Origin: Dendrolimus kikuchii
Lineage: Eukaryota; Arthropoda; Insecta; Lepidoptera; Lasiocampidae
NCBI GenBank assembly: GCA_019925095.2
Contig: CM034407.1
Span: 17,614,710-17,678,709 of the forward strand
DNA: 64,000 nt
Reading direction: 5' to 3'
Made by a program: the position numbers and the translations under genes. The notes under the pieces were generated by a model, which was given only the letters and a program-made list of their open reading frames with translations, ran no database searches and had not been told where the DNA came from. Shown piece after piece: positions 11,792 to 20,968 of the stretch; position 1 is the stretch's first letter; every line of letters begins with the position of its first letter.

Positions 11792-14716
11792 TTAGGAGGG
11801 TTCAGAATAGGTTTCATAATCAGCATATTTCACAGGAGGTTTAATTAATCTACCTGATCTTGATAACTTTTGATTTGAGTTTGGAAGTTCAGACTCGATA
11901 TTGTACTCAGTACCAGAAGAACCCAATGGCTCATTATGGTTTCTCACTGTCTGAGTGTTTTGGATATTGCTCTCTTCGTTCAAAGCAACTTCACTTGGTC
12001 TAATAAAAATTTCATTTCTCCAATATCTCTTTCCTTCTTCATTTTCCACCATATAAGACCTGGGTTGATCACTTTTCTTCAAAATTTTTCCTTTTAACCA
12101 TATCTTATCTGTAGGATTTTTCTTGTATCGAATTAAATGACCCTCTTTGAAAATGTCTCTTTTAGTTGCTGTCTTGTCATAGTATTTTTTGGAATATGTT
12201 TTCTGTTTATTCAGTATTTTTCTGTCTTTGTCATATGTAAGCTTAGGTATTAGTGTAACAAATGAACAAGGAATATTTGTTCGCAGCTGCCTTCCCATTA
12301 GTATGCTTGCAGGTGAATTGACCTTACCTCTGGGTGTATTTCTCTGGTTCAGCAGGGCAAGTAAAGGATCCTCATTAGCATCTTTAGCTTTTTGGAAAAT
12401 TTTCTTTACTATTTTTACTGCACTCTCAGCTAGTCCATTTGATTTTGGATAGTGTGGACTAGATTTTATATGCATGAAACCCCAATCTTTTTCAAATGAC
12501 TTGAATAATTCAGAATCAAAGCACAACCCTCCATCAGAATACAATAACAAAGGGACTCCATGTCTTGCAAAAACAGACTTCAATTGGTTAATCACTGTCA
12601 CACTTCTCAAATCTTTTAGACTGCCTACTTCAATGTAGTTTGACAGAGCATCTACTACAACTAAATATTGTTTCTGTTTAAATTCAAAAATGTCATATCC
12701 AACCTCTTGCCAAGGTAGCATAGGTACTTTCTTATACTTCAAAACCATTTTCTGTTTGTTGTCTTGATATTTTTGACACACATGACAAGTTCGAACAAAT
12801 TTCTTTATATCCTGTGCAATACCAGGAAGGTGCATAGTTAATTCAGCTCTACTCATCATTCTTGAGATGCCAGGATGACCAGTATGTAAACTCTTCAGCA
12901 TGTAATGTCTTAAAGCTCTTGGTATTATGATCCTATTACCTATAAATAATAAATCTTTTACTAAGACAATCTCTTCTTGGAATTGATAATAGGGTTTTAT
13001 AGAATCATCAACATCTTTATAAAATTTTGGCCACCCACTGAGGCAGGCAGTTTTAAGCTTGCTCATAATAATGTCTTTTTCAGCAGCCTTTGAAATTCTA
13101 TCCCAACATTCAGCTGTAACTGGTAGATTTTGTAGTAATAAACAGATTCGCAATTCTATGTCATCTTCAAGATCTGTCTCAAGATCACAGCCACTCGTAG
13201 AAAAATCTCTCGATAGGGTATCGTCAATATATAAATATTTTCCAGGTGTATACACAACATTCAGACGGTAAGGCTGTAGTCGCATCATCATTCTCTGCAA
13301 TCTCGCTGGTATCTTACATAATGCTTTATTCATTACTCCTATAATGGGTTTATGATTAGTTTCTACTCTGACTGAATTTCTGCCAATTAAGTATTGTTTA
13401 AATTTTTCAACACCAAAGCATATGGCCGGCAATTCTTTCTCTATTTGGGAGTATCTCATCTGAACATCAGTCAATGCTTTAGAACTATAGGCAATAGGCC
13501 GCCCCTCTTGAAGTAATACTGCACCTAATCCAACAGAACTTGAATCCACACTAAGTGTTAATTCTTTCTCTGGCTGATAAAATGCTAATACTGGTGCATT
13601 AGTTAAGAGATTTTTCAGTTGCTCAAAACAGCTATCAGGATTCTTTTCCCACCTATAATCAACATGTGCTGTAATGTCAGCATATCCCGGAATAAATTTA
13701 GATACATAATTAAACATTCCTAAAACTCTTTGCAAGGCCTTTTTATCTTTAGGAGGTTCTAACTCCTTTACTGCTTTAACCTTTTCTTTGTCTACACTTA
13801 CTCCATTTTTACTAATAATGTGTCCCAGAAAAGTAACTTCATTAACAAAGAACTGACACTTCTGTGGATTAAATTTTATTTTATTTTCTTTAGCTCTATT
13901 CAATACTTTACATAAAATATGTTGTAACTCATTCTCTGACTCGGCCCTGCAGAGCACATAATCTTGAAAAGTAGCTACCTGGTCAATGTCCTGAAATGTA
14001 TCATGAACTACTTTGTGAAATATTTCAGGTGCTGGTGAAATTCCAAATGGTAAGCGTAAGAACCTATACCTTCCCCATTCTGTTTGAAAGGTACACAACC
14101 TGGAACTATTATCATCTAAAGGGCACATCCAAAATGCTGACTGAGCATCTAATTTACAATAAACCTTAGCACCCGCTAGACGTGCTGTAATGTCTTCAAT
14201 CTTAGGAAAAGGAAAATGTGCTCTTTTCAAGGCCTTATTCAAAGGTCTAGGATCCAAACATATACGTAGAGAGCCATCTTTCTTTTGTACAACAACCATC
14301 TGACTTACCCAGTCTGTTGGTTCAGACACTGAAGTAATAATGCCCATTTTCACTAAATTTTCCAACTCTTCTTTGACTTTAGGCATTAAACTATAAGGTA
14401 GTCGCCTGGCGGGGGAAACAACTGGCTTAACATTTCCATTTACTTCTAATTTTATCTTACAAGGTACACATCCTATATTTCCATCAAACAAATCTTTGAA
14501 ACTGTCTGGGATTACGGAATCCAAACTTTTATCAATCTGATCAACTCTCTTAATGAGTCCAAGTCTTTCAGAACTTTCCAAACCCAATAAATTATAGCAA
14601 TCTGAACCTATAACATAAAATTCAATAGAATAAACATTTGACTTGTAATGACAATTAAGTATGACATTTACCAATAACAGGCACTTTTCCATTAGTAAAA
14701 GAAGTAATTCTAACAT
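11792..14716 (-). CDS. pol: pol polyprotein: RT, RNase H, integrase (Ty3/gypsy)
   Basis: The open frame is 974 codons; its first residues overlap the end of gag in another frame. RT shows RICLDPRPLNKAL, KLDAQSAFW (first catalytic Asp about residue 190) and LRLPFGISPAPE. The YxDD box position reads FQDY (250-253), so the Tyr and the second catalytic Asp are replaced. RNase H has SVDSSSVGLGAVL and an ETNHKPI where TDHKPL is usual, so another acidic residue is changed. Integrase keeps an HHCC-type motif (HTGHPG..CHVCQ), a D (GYDIFEF), a second D (YSDGGLCF) and the Glu region (SPHYPKSNGLAESAV). The frame is otherwise intact to 11792. Neighbours are gag upstream and the 3' LTR downstream. I infer a recently inserted copy that can no longer reverse transcribe by itself. 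Confidence 0.9.
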   Translation of the reverse strand: MLELLLLLMEKCLLLVNVILNCHYKSNVYSIEFYVIGSDCYNLLGLESSERLGLIKRVDQIDKSLDSVIPDSFKDLFDGNIGCVPCKIKLEVNGNVKPVVSPARRLPYSLMPKVKEELENLVKMGIITSVSEPTDWVSQMVVVQKKDGSLRICLDPRPLNKALKRAHFPFPKIEDITARLAGAKVYCKLDAQSAFWMCPLDDNSSRLCTFQTEWGRYRFLRLPFGISPAPEIFHKVVHDTFQDIDQVATFQDYVLCRAESENELQHILCKVLNRAKENKIKFNPQKCQFFVNEVTFLGHIISKNGVSVDKEKVKAVKELEPPKDKKALQRVLGMFNYVSKFIPGYADITAHVDYRWEKNPDSCFEQLKNLLTNAPVLAFYQPEKELTLSVDSSSVGLGAVLLQEGRPIAYSSKALTDVQMRYSQIEKELPAICFGVEKFKQYLIGRNSVRVETNHKPIIGVMNKALCKIPARLQRMMMRLQPYRLNVVYTPGKYLYIDDTLSRDFSTSGCDLETDLEDDIELRICLLLQNLPVTAECWDRISKAAEKDIIMSKLKTACLSGWPKFYKDVDDSIKPYYQFQEEIVLVKDLLFIGNRIIIPRALRHYMLKSLHTGHPGISRMMSRAELTMHLPGIAQDIKKFVRTCHVCQKYQDNKQKMVLKYKKVPMLPWQEVGYDIFEFKQKQYLVVVDALSNYIEVGSLKDLRSVTVINQLKSVFARHGVPLLLYSDGGLCFDSELFKSFEKDWGFMHIKSSPHYPKSNGLAESAVKIVKKIFQKAKDANEDPLLALLNQRNTPRGKVNSPASILMGRQLRTNIPCSFVTLIPKLTYDKDRKILNKQKTYSKKYYDKTATKRDIFKEGHLIRYKKNPTDKIWLKGKILKKSDQPRSYMVENEEGKRYWRNEIFIRPSEVALNEESNIQNTQTVRNHNEPLGSSGTEYNIESELPNSNQKLSRSGRLIKPPVKYADYETYSEPS

Positions 14717-15638
14717 TAGTTTTTTGTAAGTTTTTTGTACTTAAACCTAATTTCAAAAACTCTTTTTCACTTAGTGTATTACACTGTGCGCCAGTGTCAA
14801 TCTTAAAATTAACTAATAACATATTTATTTTTAGACTAACACAATACCAAGAACACTTCTCATTTCTTTTTAATGATAATATTGCTACATTATAGTCCAT
14901 ATCACTTTCACTAGTTTCTTTCAAAATATTCACTTTTTTATTTTTACACTTTTTTGCAAAATGATTCTTTTTCTTACAAATAGCACATGTTTTTCCATAA
15001 GCCGGGCACTTTCCATAATCATGTGTATATCCACAATATTGACATTCTTTGCTTTGTGTTTTCGTTTTTACTAAATCTATGTCTACTTCCTTTTTAATAT
15101 CAGGCTCAGGTTTTTCCATTTGAATTACTTGTTTATCAACAACAGCATGATTTCTGCAAATAGTCAATGCTTTATCCAGGGTGAGGTCCGTCAAGCCAAG
15201 AAGCTGTCTCTGTAACCCAGGATTGTTTATGCCACAAATAAATAGATCTCTTACTAGCTCATTTTGAATTTGCCCAAAATTGCATGATTGGCTCATTCTC
15301 TTTAATGCAGTCACATACTGCTCAAAAGCTTCTTCAGGCTGCTGCTTTCTTGTGAATATTTTATACCTTTCATAGGTTATGTTAGTTTTAGGTATAAAAT
15401 GGCCATCAAATTTCTCCAACAAGCTTTTTAATGTTTCATCCTTAGAACATTCAAATGTTTCATAAATATCTTGACAATAATCACCTCCGTGATGTAATAA
15501 CATGCCAATTTTTTGTTTTTCTTTGGCTTCTGCATGATACACACCAATATATGTAAAAAACTTTCTTCTAAATAATTTCCAATTTGTATGCATATCACCT
15601 TCCGTTCCCAGTGTACATATCAAATCCTTTGACTCCAT
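14655..15638 (-). CDS. gag: gag polyprotein with start of protease (Ty3/gypsy)
   Basis: I place the start at the ATG at 15638, just inside the 5' LTR; the longer open frame to 15767 reads back into LTR sequence. The product is 327 aa. A Gag-like helical region is followed by two zinc knuckles at about residues 199-231 (C-X2-C-X3-H-X4-C and C-X2-C-X4-H-X4-C). The protease active-site motif DTGA is at about residue 281, followed by QCNTLS. The frame stops at 14655 inside the protease, and the rest of the protease is in the pol frame, +1 relative to gag. Programmed +1 shifting is known in the Ty3 group, but a break in mid-protease looks more like a mutation. Confidence 0.85.
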   Translation of the reverse strand: MESKDLICTLGTEGDMHTNWKLFRRKFFTYIGVYHAEAKEKQKIGMLLHHGGDYCQDIYETFECSKDETLKSLLEKFDGHFIPKTNITYERYKIFTRKQQPEEAFEQYVTALKRMSQSCNFGQIQNELVRDLFICGINNPGLQRQLLGLTDLTLDKALTICRNHAVVDKQVIQMEKPEPDIKKEVDIDLVKTKTQSKECQYCGYTHDYGKCPAYGKTCAICKKKNHFAKKCKNKKVNILKETSESDMDYNVAILSLKRNEKCSWYCVSLKINMLLVNFKIDTGAQCNTLSEKEFLKLGLSTKNLQKTNVRITSFTNGKVPVIGKCHT

Positions 15639-15666
15639 GGTTATCACGTATTTTCCGCTGTCACCA

Positions 15667-15877
15667 TGTTGTATTGTTCTATATTCCAGATTAATGAAAA
15701 TCGCATATAAATTATAAAATAACTGTATTTCAAAGTTCAGCAAAGTTCGTACAAAGATCCATGACATAGAAGTAGTTTACATTTTTTAAAGACACATAGT
15801 ACAGACAAACAATAGACAAAATACAAAGTGACCACAGACAAGTAATAAAATAGTTTTAACAATTAACATTTACAACA
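15667..15877 (-). repeat. 5' LTR of the Ty3/gypsy element
   Basis: 211 bp, same ends as the other LTR. It carries a local 10-bp duplication (aaagttcagcaaagttcg) and three single-base differences from the partner. Confidence 0.95.
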
Positions 15878-16130
15878 TGTCATATACTTGTTTTGTGATT
15901 CTATTTTCATTCATCATTTCTACATGCCCAAACCACCCTAACATTCTTTTTTCTACTCTTGTTATTACATGTTCTTTCAATCCACCACGTTCCCTTATTA
16001 CACTATTCCGTATCATATCATTCATGCTTACCTCACATATACTTCTCGAAGCTGTCATTGCAACTGCATTTATTCTACTTTCATGCCTCTTCTGTCACGC
16101 CCAACTTTCACTGCCGTACATGTATTTATT
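15878..16130 (-). pseudogene. Non-LTR (RTE-like) RT C-terminal fragment
   Basis: The minus-strand frame includes ITRVEKRMLGWFGHVEMMNE and NRITKQVY, the region after the RT domain of RTE-type LINEs (..R..LRWFGHV.RM...R...). It differs from the family at 30519-31153, so it is a second lineage. The LTR retrotransposon inserted at its edge. No domain is complete. Confidence 0.65.
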
Positions 16131-16570
16131 TAGGTTTATGGCTTGGCAGCTAGGCCTTTGGGCCAGATCTTAGATTACAATATAGTTTCTTCATTTCCTT
16201 AAGCCTATGTATAGCTCAGCTGAACTGTAGGTTATCAACTGACGCTACTCAACGTAGTTCTTACATACATACATAACTTCACGCCAGTTCCCTTGTGGGG
16301 TAGGCACGAACTCACTTGCTTCTTTGACATTCATAACGCTTGTCATGCACGCTCGTCTGTTCTTAAGGCTCCTGACATCACCTTCTGCTAGTACACGATC
16401 GTAGTTCTTGACAACGAAGGCCACATAATTTGATTATACAGTTCACATTTCTCACAATAACACATATTTACTACTCAAAAACTATCAATATCCTACAACT
16501 ACTGTTTATTTTATAGTAATTTTACACATTTTTAGAAAATAAAACTGCACAGCACAGCGTCTCTCTCCAT
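16125..16570 (-). repeat. Dispersed repeat family E, copy 3, interrupted by RTE tail
   Basis: The reverse complement matches the copies at 3783 and 4196 (ggtttatggcttggcagcta, ctactcaaaaactatcaata, gaaaataaaactgcacagca). It is split at 16253-16409 by an RTE tail. Confidence 0.75.
16263..16399 (-). mobile_element. RTE-type LINE 3' tail, 137 bp, with target duplication
   Basis: A truncated RTE tail (minus orientation; acatacataacttcacgcc.. on the plus strand) flanked by cgtagttctt on both sides (16253-16262 and 16400-16409), inside repeat family E. Confidence 0.9.
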
Positions 16571-16927
16571 CAGTGTTGGCACCCACCAACAGCTAATAAC
16601 AGTGGGCAGCCAAGCGTGCCTTTACAGCCACTTTGGCTTGTCATAAAAGAGTTTAGCGCTCCATTCACCTTTATCACCTGCAATTACTATTCTTTCGTTA
16701 TCACTTATACGAAAATGTAAGAAACCAGGCTTCCAATTGAAATCTATTGATATATTTTTATATTCAAATATATTAAATAGTTTCGTAATGATTAGTTTTG
16801 TTTTGCAGTATTTTGAATCTTGAAACCTACCTTCAGGGGCCTAATTCTACTATTACAATCTCGTGATAATCGCCAAACACTATGGTCTCAATTTTAGTTT
16901 TGTCTGATTTCATTCATTTCTTTGATT

Positions 16928-17049
16928 TAGGTTGCCTGTAAGAGATCGCTTTGAGCGAAAAGGCCGCCTATTGTATTGTCTAGAAAATATCGTAAATATG
17001 GTCTGTTTTTGTAATTGTATATTTCGGTATTCAATAAAGTGTTATCTCT

Positions 17050-17090
<41 letters not shown>

Positions 17091-17093
17091 TTA
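16928..17093 (+). mobile_element. LINE 3'UTR-type tail plus CT microsatellite
   Basis: ggttgcctgtaagagatcgc..gcgaaaaggccgcctattg..aataaagtgttatctc followed by (CT)n at 17046-17090. Related pieces are at 54863-54900 and 62145-62265. The pattern is the polyadenylation end of an RTE-type LINE. Confidence 0.65.
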
Positions 17094-17415
17094 AGCGAAT
17101 ACTCGTGAAATAAATGTTTGTAGCTTTTCAATGTCCGTTTCTGCTAATGATAATACCAGTTTTTTTCTACTGTTATTCCGCCGCGAAGATATCGAGAACA
17201 CATTATAGATCTAGTAGAATACGAGTTTTTGACGCTATCGTAATGGATTATTACGTTGAATATTTTCGCAAGGTCAATATTGAATACCAGAATTGGGCCC
17301 CTGGTGAATTGTTGTCTAAATGTCACTTAAACCAAATAGCATTTCACCCCATGGTATCGCTGTATATTACGTTTGTAATTACAGAGACTAAACCCCCCCC
17401 CCCCCATATTCATAA

Positions 17416-17660
17416 CTAGCTTCTGCCCGAGAGTTCGTTCGCGTGGAATAGTTAGAAAAAAACCGATTTTGAAACATTCTTCATTGGTGCTCCGCTCCTA
17501 TTGGTCGTAGCGTGATGATATATAGCCTATAGCCTTCCTCGATAAATGGGCTATCTAACACTGAAATAATTTTTTAAATCAGACCAATGGTTCCTAAGAT
17601 TAGCGCGTTCAAGCAAACAGACAAACTCTTCAGCTTTGTATATTAGTATAAGATACATAC
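17416..17660 (+). mobile_element. Retroposon 3' end (ctagcttctgcccg family), copy 2
   Basis: Same order of blocks as 5524-5785 (gaaacattcttcattggtgc, tatagcctatagccttcctc, gattagcgcgttcaagcaaa, tattagtataaga). Preceded by a C tract at 17391-17405. Confidence 0.75.
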
Positions 17661-17890
17661 TTAAACGATGTTTATCGATAAGTTAAAAAAGAGTACCAAA
17701 GTGTTTTTCACAGTGCGATTATGAAAATCACTAACTTTATTTTAACGAGTCGATAAACCGCATATAAGTGTTATCTCTAAAGTGGTAAATTGACAGTCGC
17801 AAATGTCAAACTCGTGTCAAAATACATTAAAATTATTTTAAGTTTGAAATTTGTGTAAATTGTCAGTAGAGTTTATGTAACTCACAAGGT

Positions 17891-18455
17891 ATAGGACGCG
17901 TTCCTCTTGTGGCTCACAACGCTCAAAATGCTCCTTTAGCCGTAGCCGCGAAATCTTCACTAGTAATGTCATAATTTGCGTTCACGCAGCGCTCACAACG
18001 ACCCATGTCAAGAGATGGGTCGAATAACCGTTCCACTTGGGTTTACGATTGTAACACCGGCAAGCAAGTGGAACGGGAAGAGTCTCGGTCGTGAACGTGG
18101 TCGTTGTGAGTCCCTAATGGAACGTAGCCTATGTAACGTACCTACAGCTTTATGCTTTCTTTTATATATTTCTTATTTTGTCCTTTGTCGTAATTTCCAT
18201 TAGTTTCAAGTAATTACATACAGACATACATAACTTCACGCCAGTTCCCTTGCGGGGTAGGCACGAAGAACAGAGCGTCATTCAGGCTTATTCATACACA
18301 CCTCACTTGCTTCTTTGATATTCATAACTCTTGTCATGCACGCTCGTCTGTTCTTAAGGCTCCTGACATCACCCTCTGCTAGTACACGATCAATTTGATC
18401 ATGAAAGGTGTGTCTTGGCCTTCCACGTAATTAGTAGTATTAAATTTTTAGCAGC
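17891..18455. mobile_element. TIR repeat family D, interrupted by RTE tail
   Basis: The left end aggacgcgttcctcttgtgg and the arm near 18105-18131 (cgttgtgagtccctaatgga) are imperfect inverted repeats. The family-specific tail (gtacctacagctttatgc..ttagtagtattaaa) is split by an RTE tail at 18217-18426. Related copies are at 29175-29825 and 63791-64000, with a partial at about 18590-18665. Confidence 0.7.
18217..18426 (-). mobile_element. RTE-type LINE 3' tail with 7-bp target duplication
   Basis: Flanked by gtaatta at 18210-18216 and 18427-18433. The unbroken site (caagtaattagtagtatt) is preserved in the sister copy near 29812. Confidence 0.85.
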
Positions 18456-18968
18456 GGGCGTCGACCACAGAGCATTAGTTTTCTCTATCGATACGTTGCG
18501 AAAGGAGCGGTTTTCAAATATAACCATACAGCAACCAATGACATTTGTGTATTTCGTCGTTGTTTATGACTTCAACTTGAGTTTATGATTGTAACGACCG
18601 CAAACAAGTGGAACGGGAAAAACCGTGGTCGTTGTGAGCGCCAAGGGGAACGTAGCCTACGTATATCTCAAAAACAAAGTATATAGTATAGTGCCTAAAC
18701 CCTCATAATAACATCGAACTCAAAACAGCAACTCACAATTATGTTTTTAATGTTTCGTTTTATTTTTATTTTATTCAGAATAATATAAATAATAGGTTTG
18801 TATAATAAATAGTCACGTATCAGTATATTTTGTATGAAAAATGAAATTTAGTTAAACCGTATTGATTGAGAAACGATTTGAAAGAGAATTATATGAAAAT
18901 AAGGCGGTGGTTTGTTACTAACGCCTGTAGGCTGCGTACGTGACGCTGTACCGACCGACGAATGCTTA

Positions 18969-20337
18969 TTATGAAAACGCACTGTCCATACGTTGTACGA
19001 CGCGTCTGCAGTCATTCTTGACCATTCCAACGTAAAGGCGTCGCGTTTCGAGAATAACTCGGTACAAGGTGAAGCCGACGTCGTTGGCGGCGTCCAGCGT
19101 CGATTGACGCTAAACGCCGCTCTCAGCATCCGTGGCAGACCACGGCCTTATACATTAAGCGGCTTGTTTCACTTCTTCTAATGATGATGTAATAGGAAAT
19201 TGAATGCAGTGATTTTCGCTTGTAAATATTGTCCTAACTTTTAAAAAAAACCACAACAATCTATATAAAAGATAATTATTTATTATACACGCTATCTCAT
19301 AAAGTCTATACTGTAGTAACATTTACAAGAATATCAAAAATTAGCTCGGCTATGCAATTCCAGAGCCTGGTAACTGACATTGTTTCTTGAACGACTGTTA
19401 GTGAATTTATTTATTGTCTTGCTTTTGTGTTTGCCAAAACATGTGAAAACTACGTATGTAGCGCACGGACCCGTAAACCGCCGCGGCGACCGTCGTGCGG
19501 CGACATTCGGCTCGCTCCGCCCGCGTTCGGGGATGGGCCCGCGATACACACGTTTTTGCATCCCAATTAGGGATGCAACATCGCTCATAAAAAACATCGA
19601 TGTTTTCAAAAGCGAAATATCGATGTTAAAAATGTCGACGTTTATGAACGATATATCGATGTTTTTTTATCACCATTTACATAAGCTTTTGACGCTTGTT
19701 CCTGCGATGCAAATGAAACATCTTTTTTTTTGTACATCGATATATCGCCCAAACCACCTTAGCACACCTTTCTTAATTCTTGCTTTCACTAACATCATGC
19801 TTTTATGCCGCTGTTACTCCATCTTTGCAATCTTTGCATCTCAATGCTCTCATACTACTAAATACTATGTTTATTCTATTTATATGTCTTTTCCCTTACC
19901 CATATTCACTACCGTACTTACCGTACTATTCAACAGCTTGGGCATACACTAATACATCCCTATCACCATTTAAAATAAATGTACATCTAAGAAAAATAGT
20001 TATTTTAATAGAAATGAAAGAAATAGATATAATAATCAACTTTTATATTATAAATTATTACTGGCAATAAGAAAAAATATGAAAAATAGAGCGCAAGATG
20101 GCGCGTTACGTCTATGTATGATAAAACATCGTTCTTAAACAACGATGTATGGTCGATGTTTTGGTTTCAACATCGATGTTAAAACATCGATTTTTATGAA
20201 CGATACATCGATGTTTTGTTCATCCCTAATCCCAATACTTCACTCGATCACGATACACCGCGCAGGCGGCATTGAAAGTTTTCGCGTCCGATAGTCCGCG
20301 CTTACATGTATCAAAATACGGTATTGCTTCCAATGAA
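18969..20337 (-). CDS. Candidate host gene, two 3' exons, split by a hAT element
   Basis: Exon 20337-20229 follows an acceptor (TTTATTCAG) and reads SLEAIPYFDTCKRGL then SDAKTFNAACAVYRDRV and KYWD. It is then cut by the 661-bp hAT element; past it the frame continues AKTC to a possible GTATCG donor. The last exon, 19109-18969, follows TTTAG and reads RQSTLDAANDVGFTLYRV..RRLYVGMVKNDC and ends with TAA. It has strong C/G at third codon positions, unlike the AT-rich surroundings, and joins in phase 0. Several Cys residues suggest a secreted protein, but I do not recognise the family. The opposite strand and other frames are also open here, so this stays a candidate. If real, the insertion would disrupt it. 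Confidence 0.4.
19568..20228. mobile_element. Non-autonomous hAT-type transposon, 661 bp
   Basis: The ends are TAGGGATG..CATCCCTA, flanked by an exact 8-bp duplication ATCCCAAT (19560-19567 and 20229-20236); both are hAT hallmarks. Subterminal regions hold many copies of the palindrome acatcgatgt. The centre (19745-19945) has no transposase; on the minus strand a short piece resembles the KKGVLRWFG region of an RTE-type RT, perhaps a captured fragment. Confidence 0.93.
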
Positions 20338-20367
20338 CTGAATAAATAGTTGACACTGTTGAGCTTG

Positions 20368-20757
20368 TGACAACTGGGCCCCAATTCTGCTATTTTAATG
20401 TAGTCAGAATGGTCGACCACTGGCGTCATAATGCTTATTATTTCTGTATGAAAAAACGGCCATTATGACGCCTGTAATCTACTAGTCTGACGATATTGAA
20501 ATAGCAGAATCGCGCCTTGATCGTTCACTGGTGCTGATAATGGCAATACAATGATTGCTTTTCTACGCTTTACAACACAAAGCAACAATTTTGGTTATGT
20601 TACGCCAGAGGTCGGCCATTCCGACACGATTGTAACAATAACAGGGCCCGAATTCTGTTATCTTAATATCGTCAGAATGGCTGACCACTGGCGTCATAAT
20701 GGCTTTATGACGCCAATGGTCAGCCATTCTGACGATATTGCAATAGCAGAATTGTAA
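20368..20757. repeat. Foldback family F, several inverted units
   Basis: Begins gggccccaattctgctattt and contains gtcagaatggtcgaccactg and its inverse gccaatggtcagccattctg more than once. It ends gcaatagcagaattgtaacc. The ends themselves are inverted relative to each other. Confidence 0.75.
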
Positions 20758-20968
20758 CCCTGACTTAGGATCCAGTATAATAAGGCTGTGTCAAGCTAGT
20801 TTTTATGAATGTTTCATGAACATATTTCATATCACTTCTGCATCTTATTTAGAGGCTCATCAAGTATGTCGCGGACTATACATTCACAGAACGTTGAAAC
20901 AAGCCGCCTATAATTACTGCTTCATACAATTTTATAGTCATTCAGTTGATTGACTGATTAATATTTGA

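Larger units (their letters stand above)
11487..15877 (-). mobile_element. Complete Ty3/gypsy-type LTR retrotransposon
   Basis: The LTRs are 11487-11687 and 15667-15877; both start TGTTGT and end ACAACA (TG..CA ends). The element is flanked on both sides by TGTCA (11482-11486 and 15878-15882), a perfect 5-bp target duplication. Read on the minus strand, the order is 5'LTR, a TGGTGACAGC primer-binding-type site directly inside it, gag with protease start, then pol (RT, RNase H, integrase) and 3'LTR. That order fits Ty3/gypsy; integrase and short LTRs suggest a mag-like clade, which I cannot confirm. The LTRs differ by three substitutions and one 10-bp indel, so the insertion is fairly young. 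The altered RT box and a frame break indicate a dead copy. Confidence 0.95.

Noticed and set aside
12189..12452. 87-aa plus-strand frame
   Set aside because: Antisense of the integrase part of the LTR retrotransposon.
15639..15767. Longer N-terminus of the retrotransposon gag
   Set aside because: It reads back through the 5' LTR; the ATG at 15638 is just inside the LTR and more sensible.
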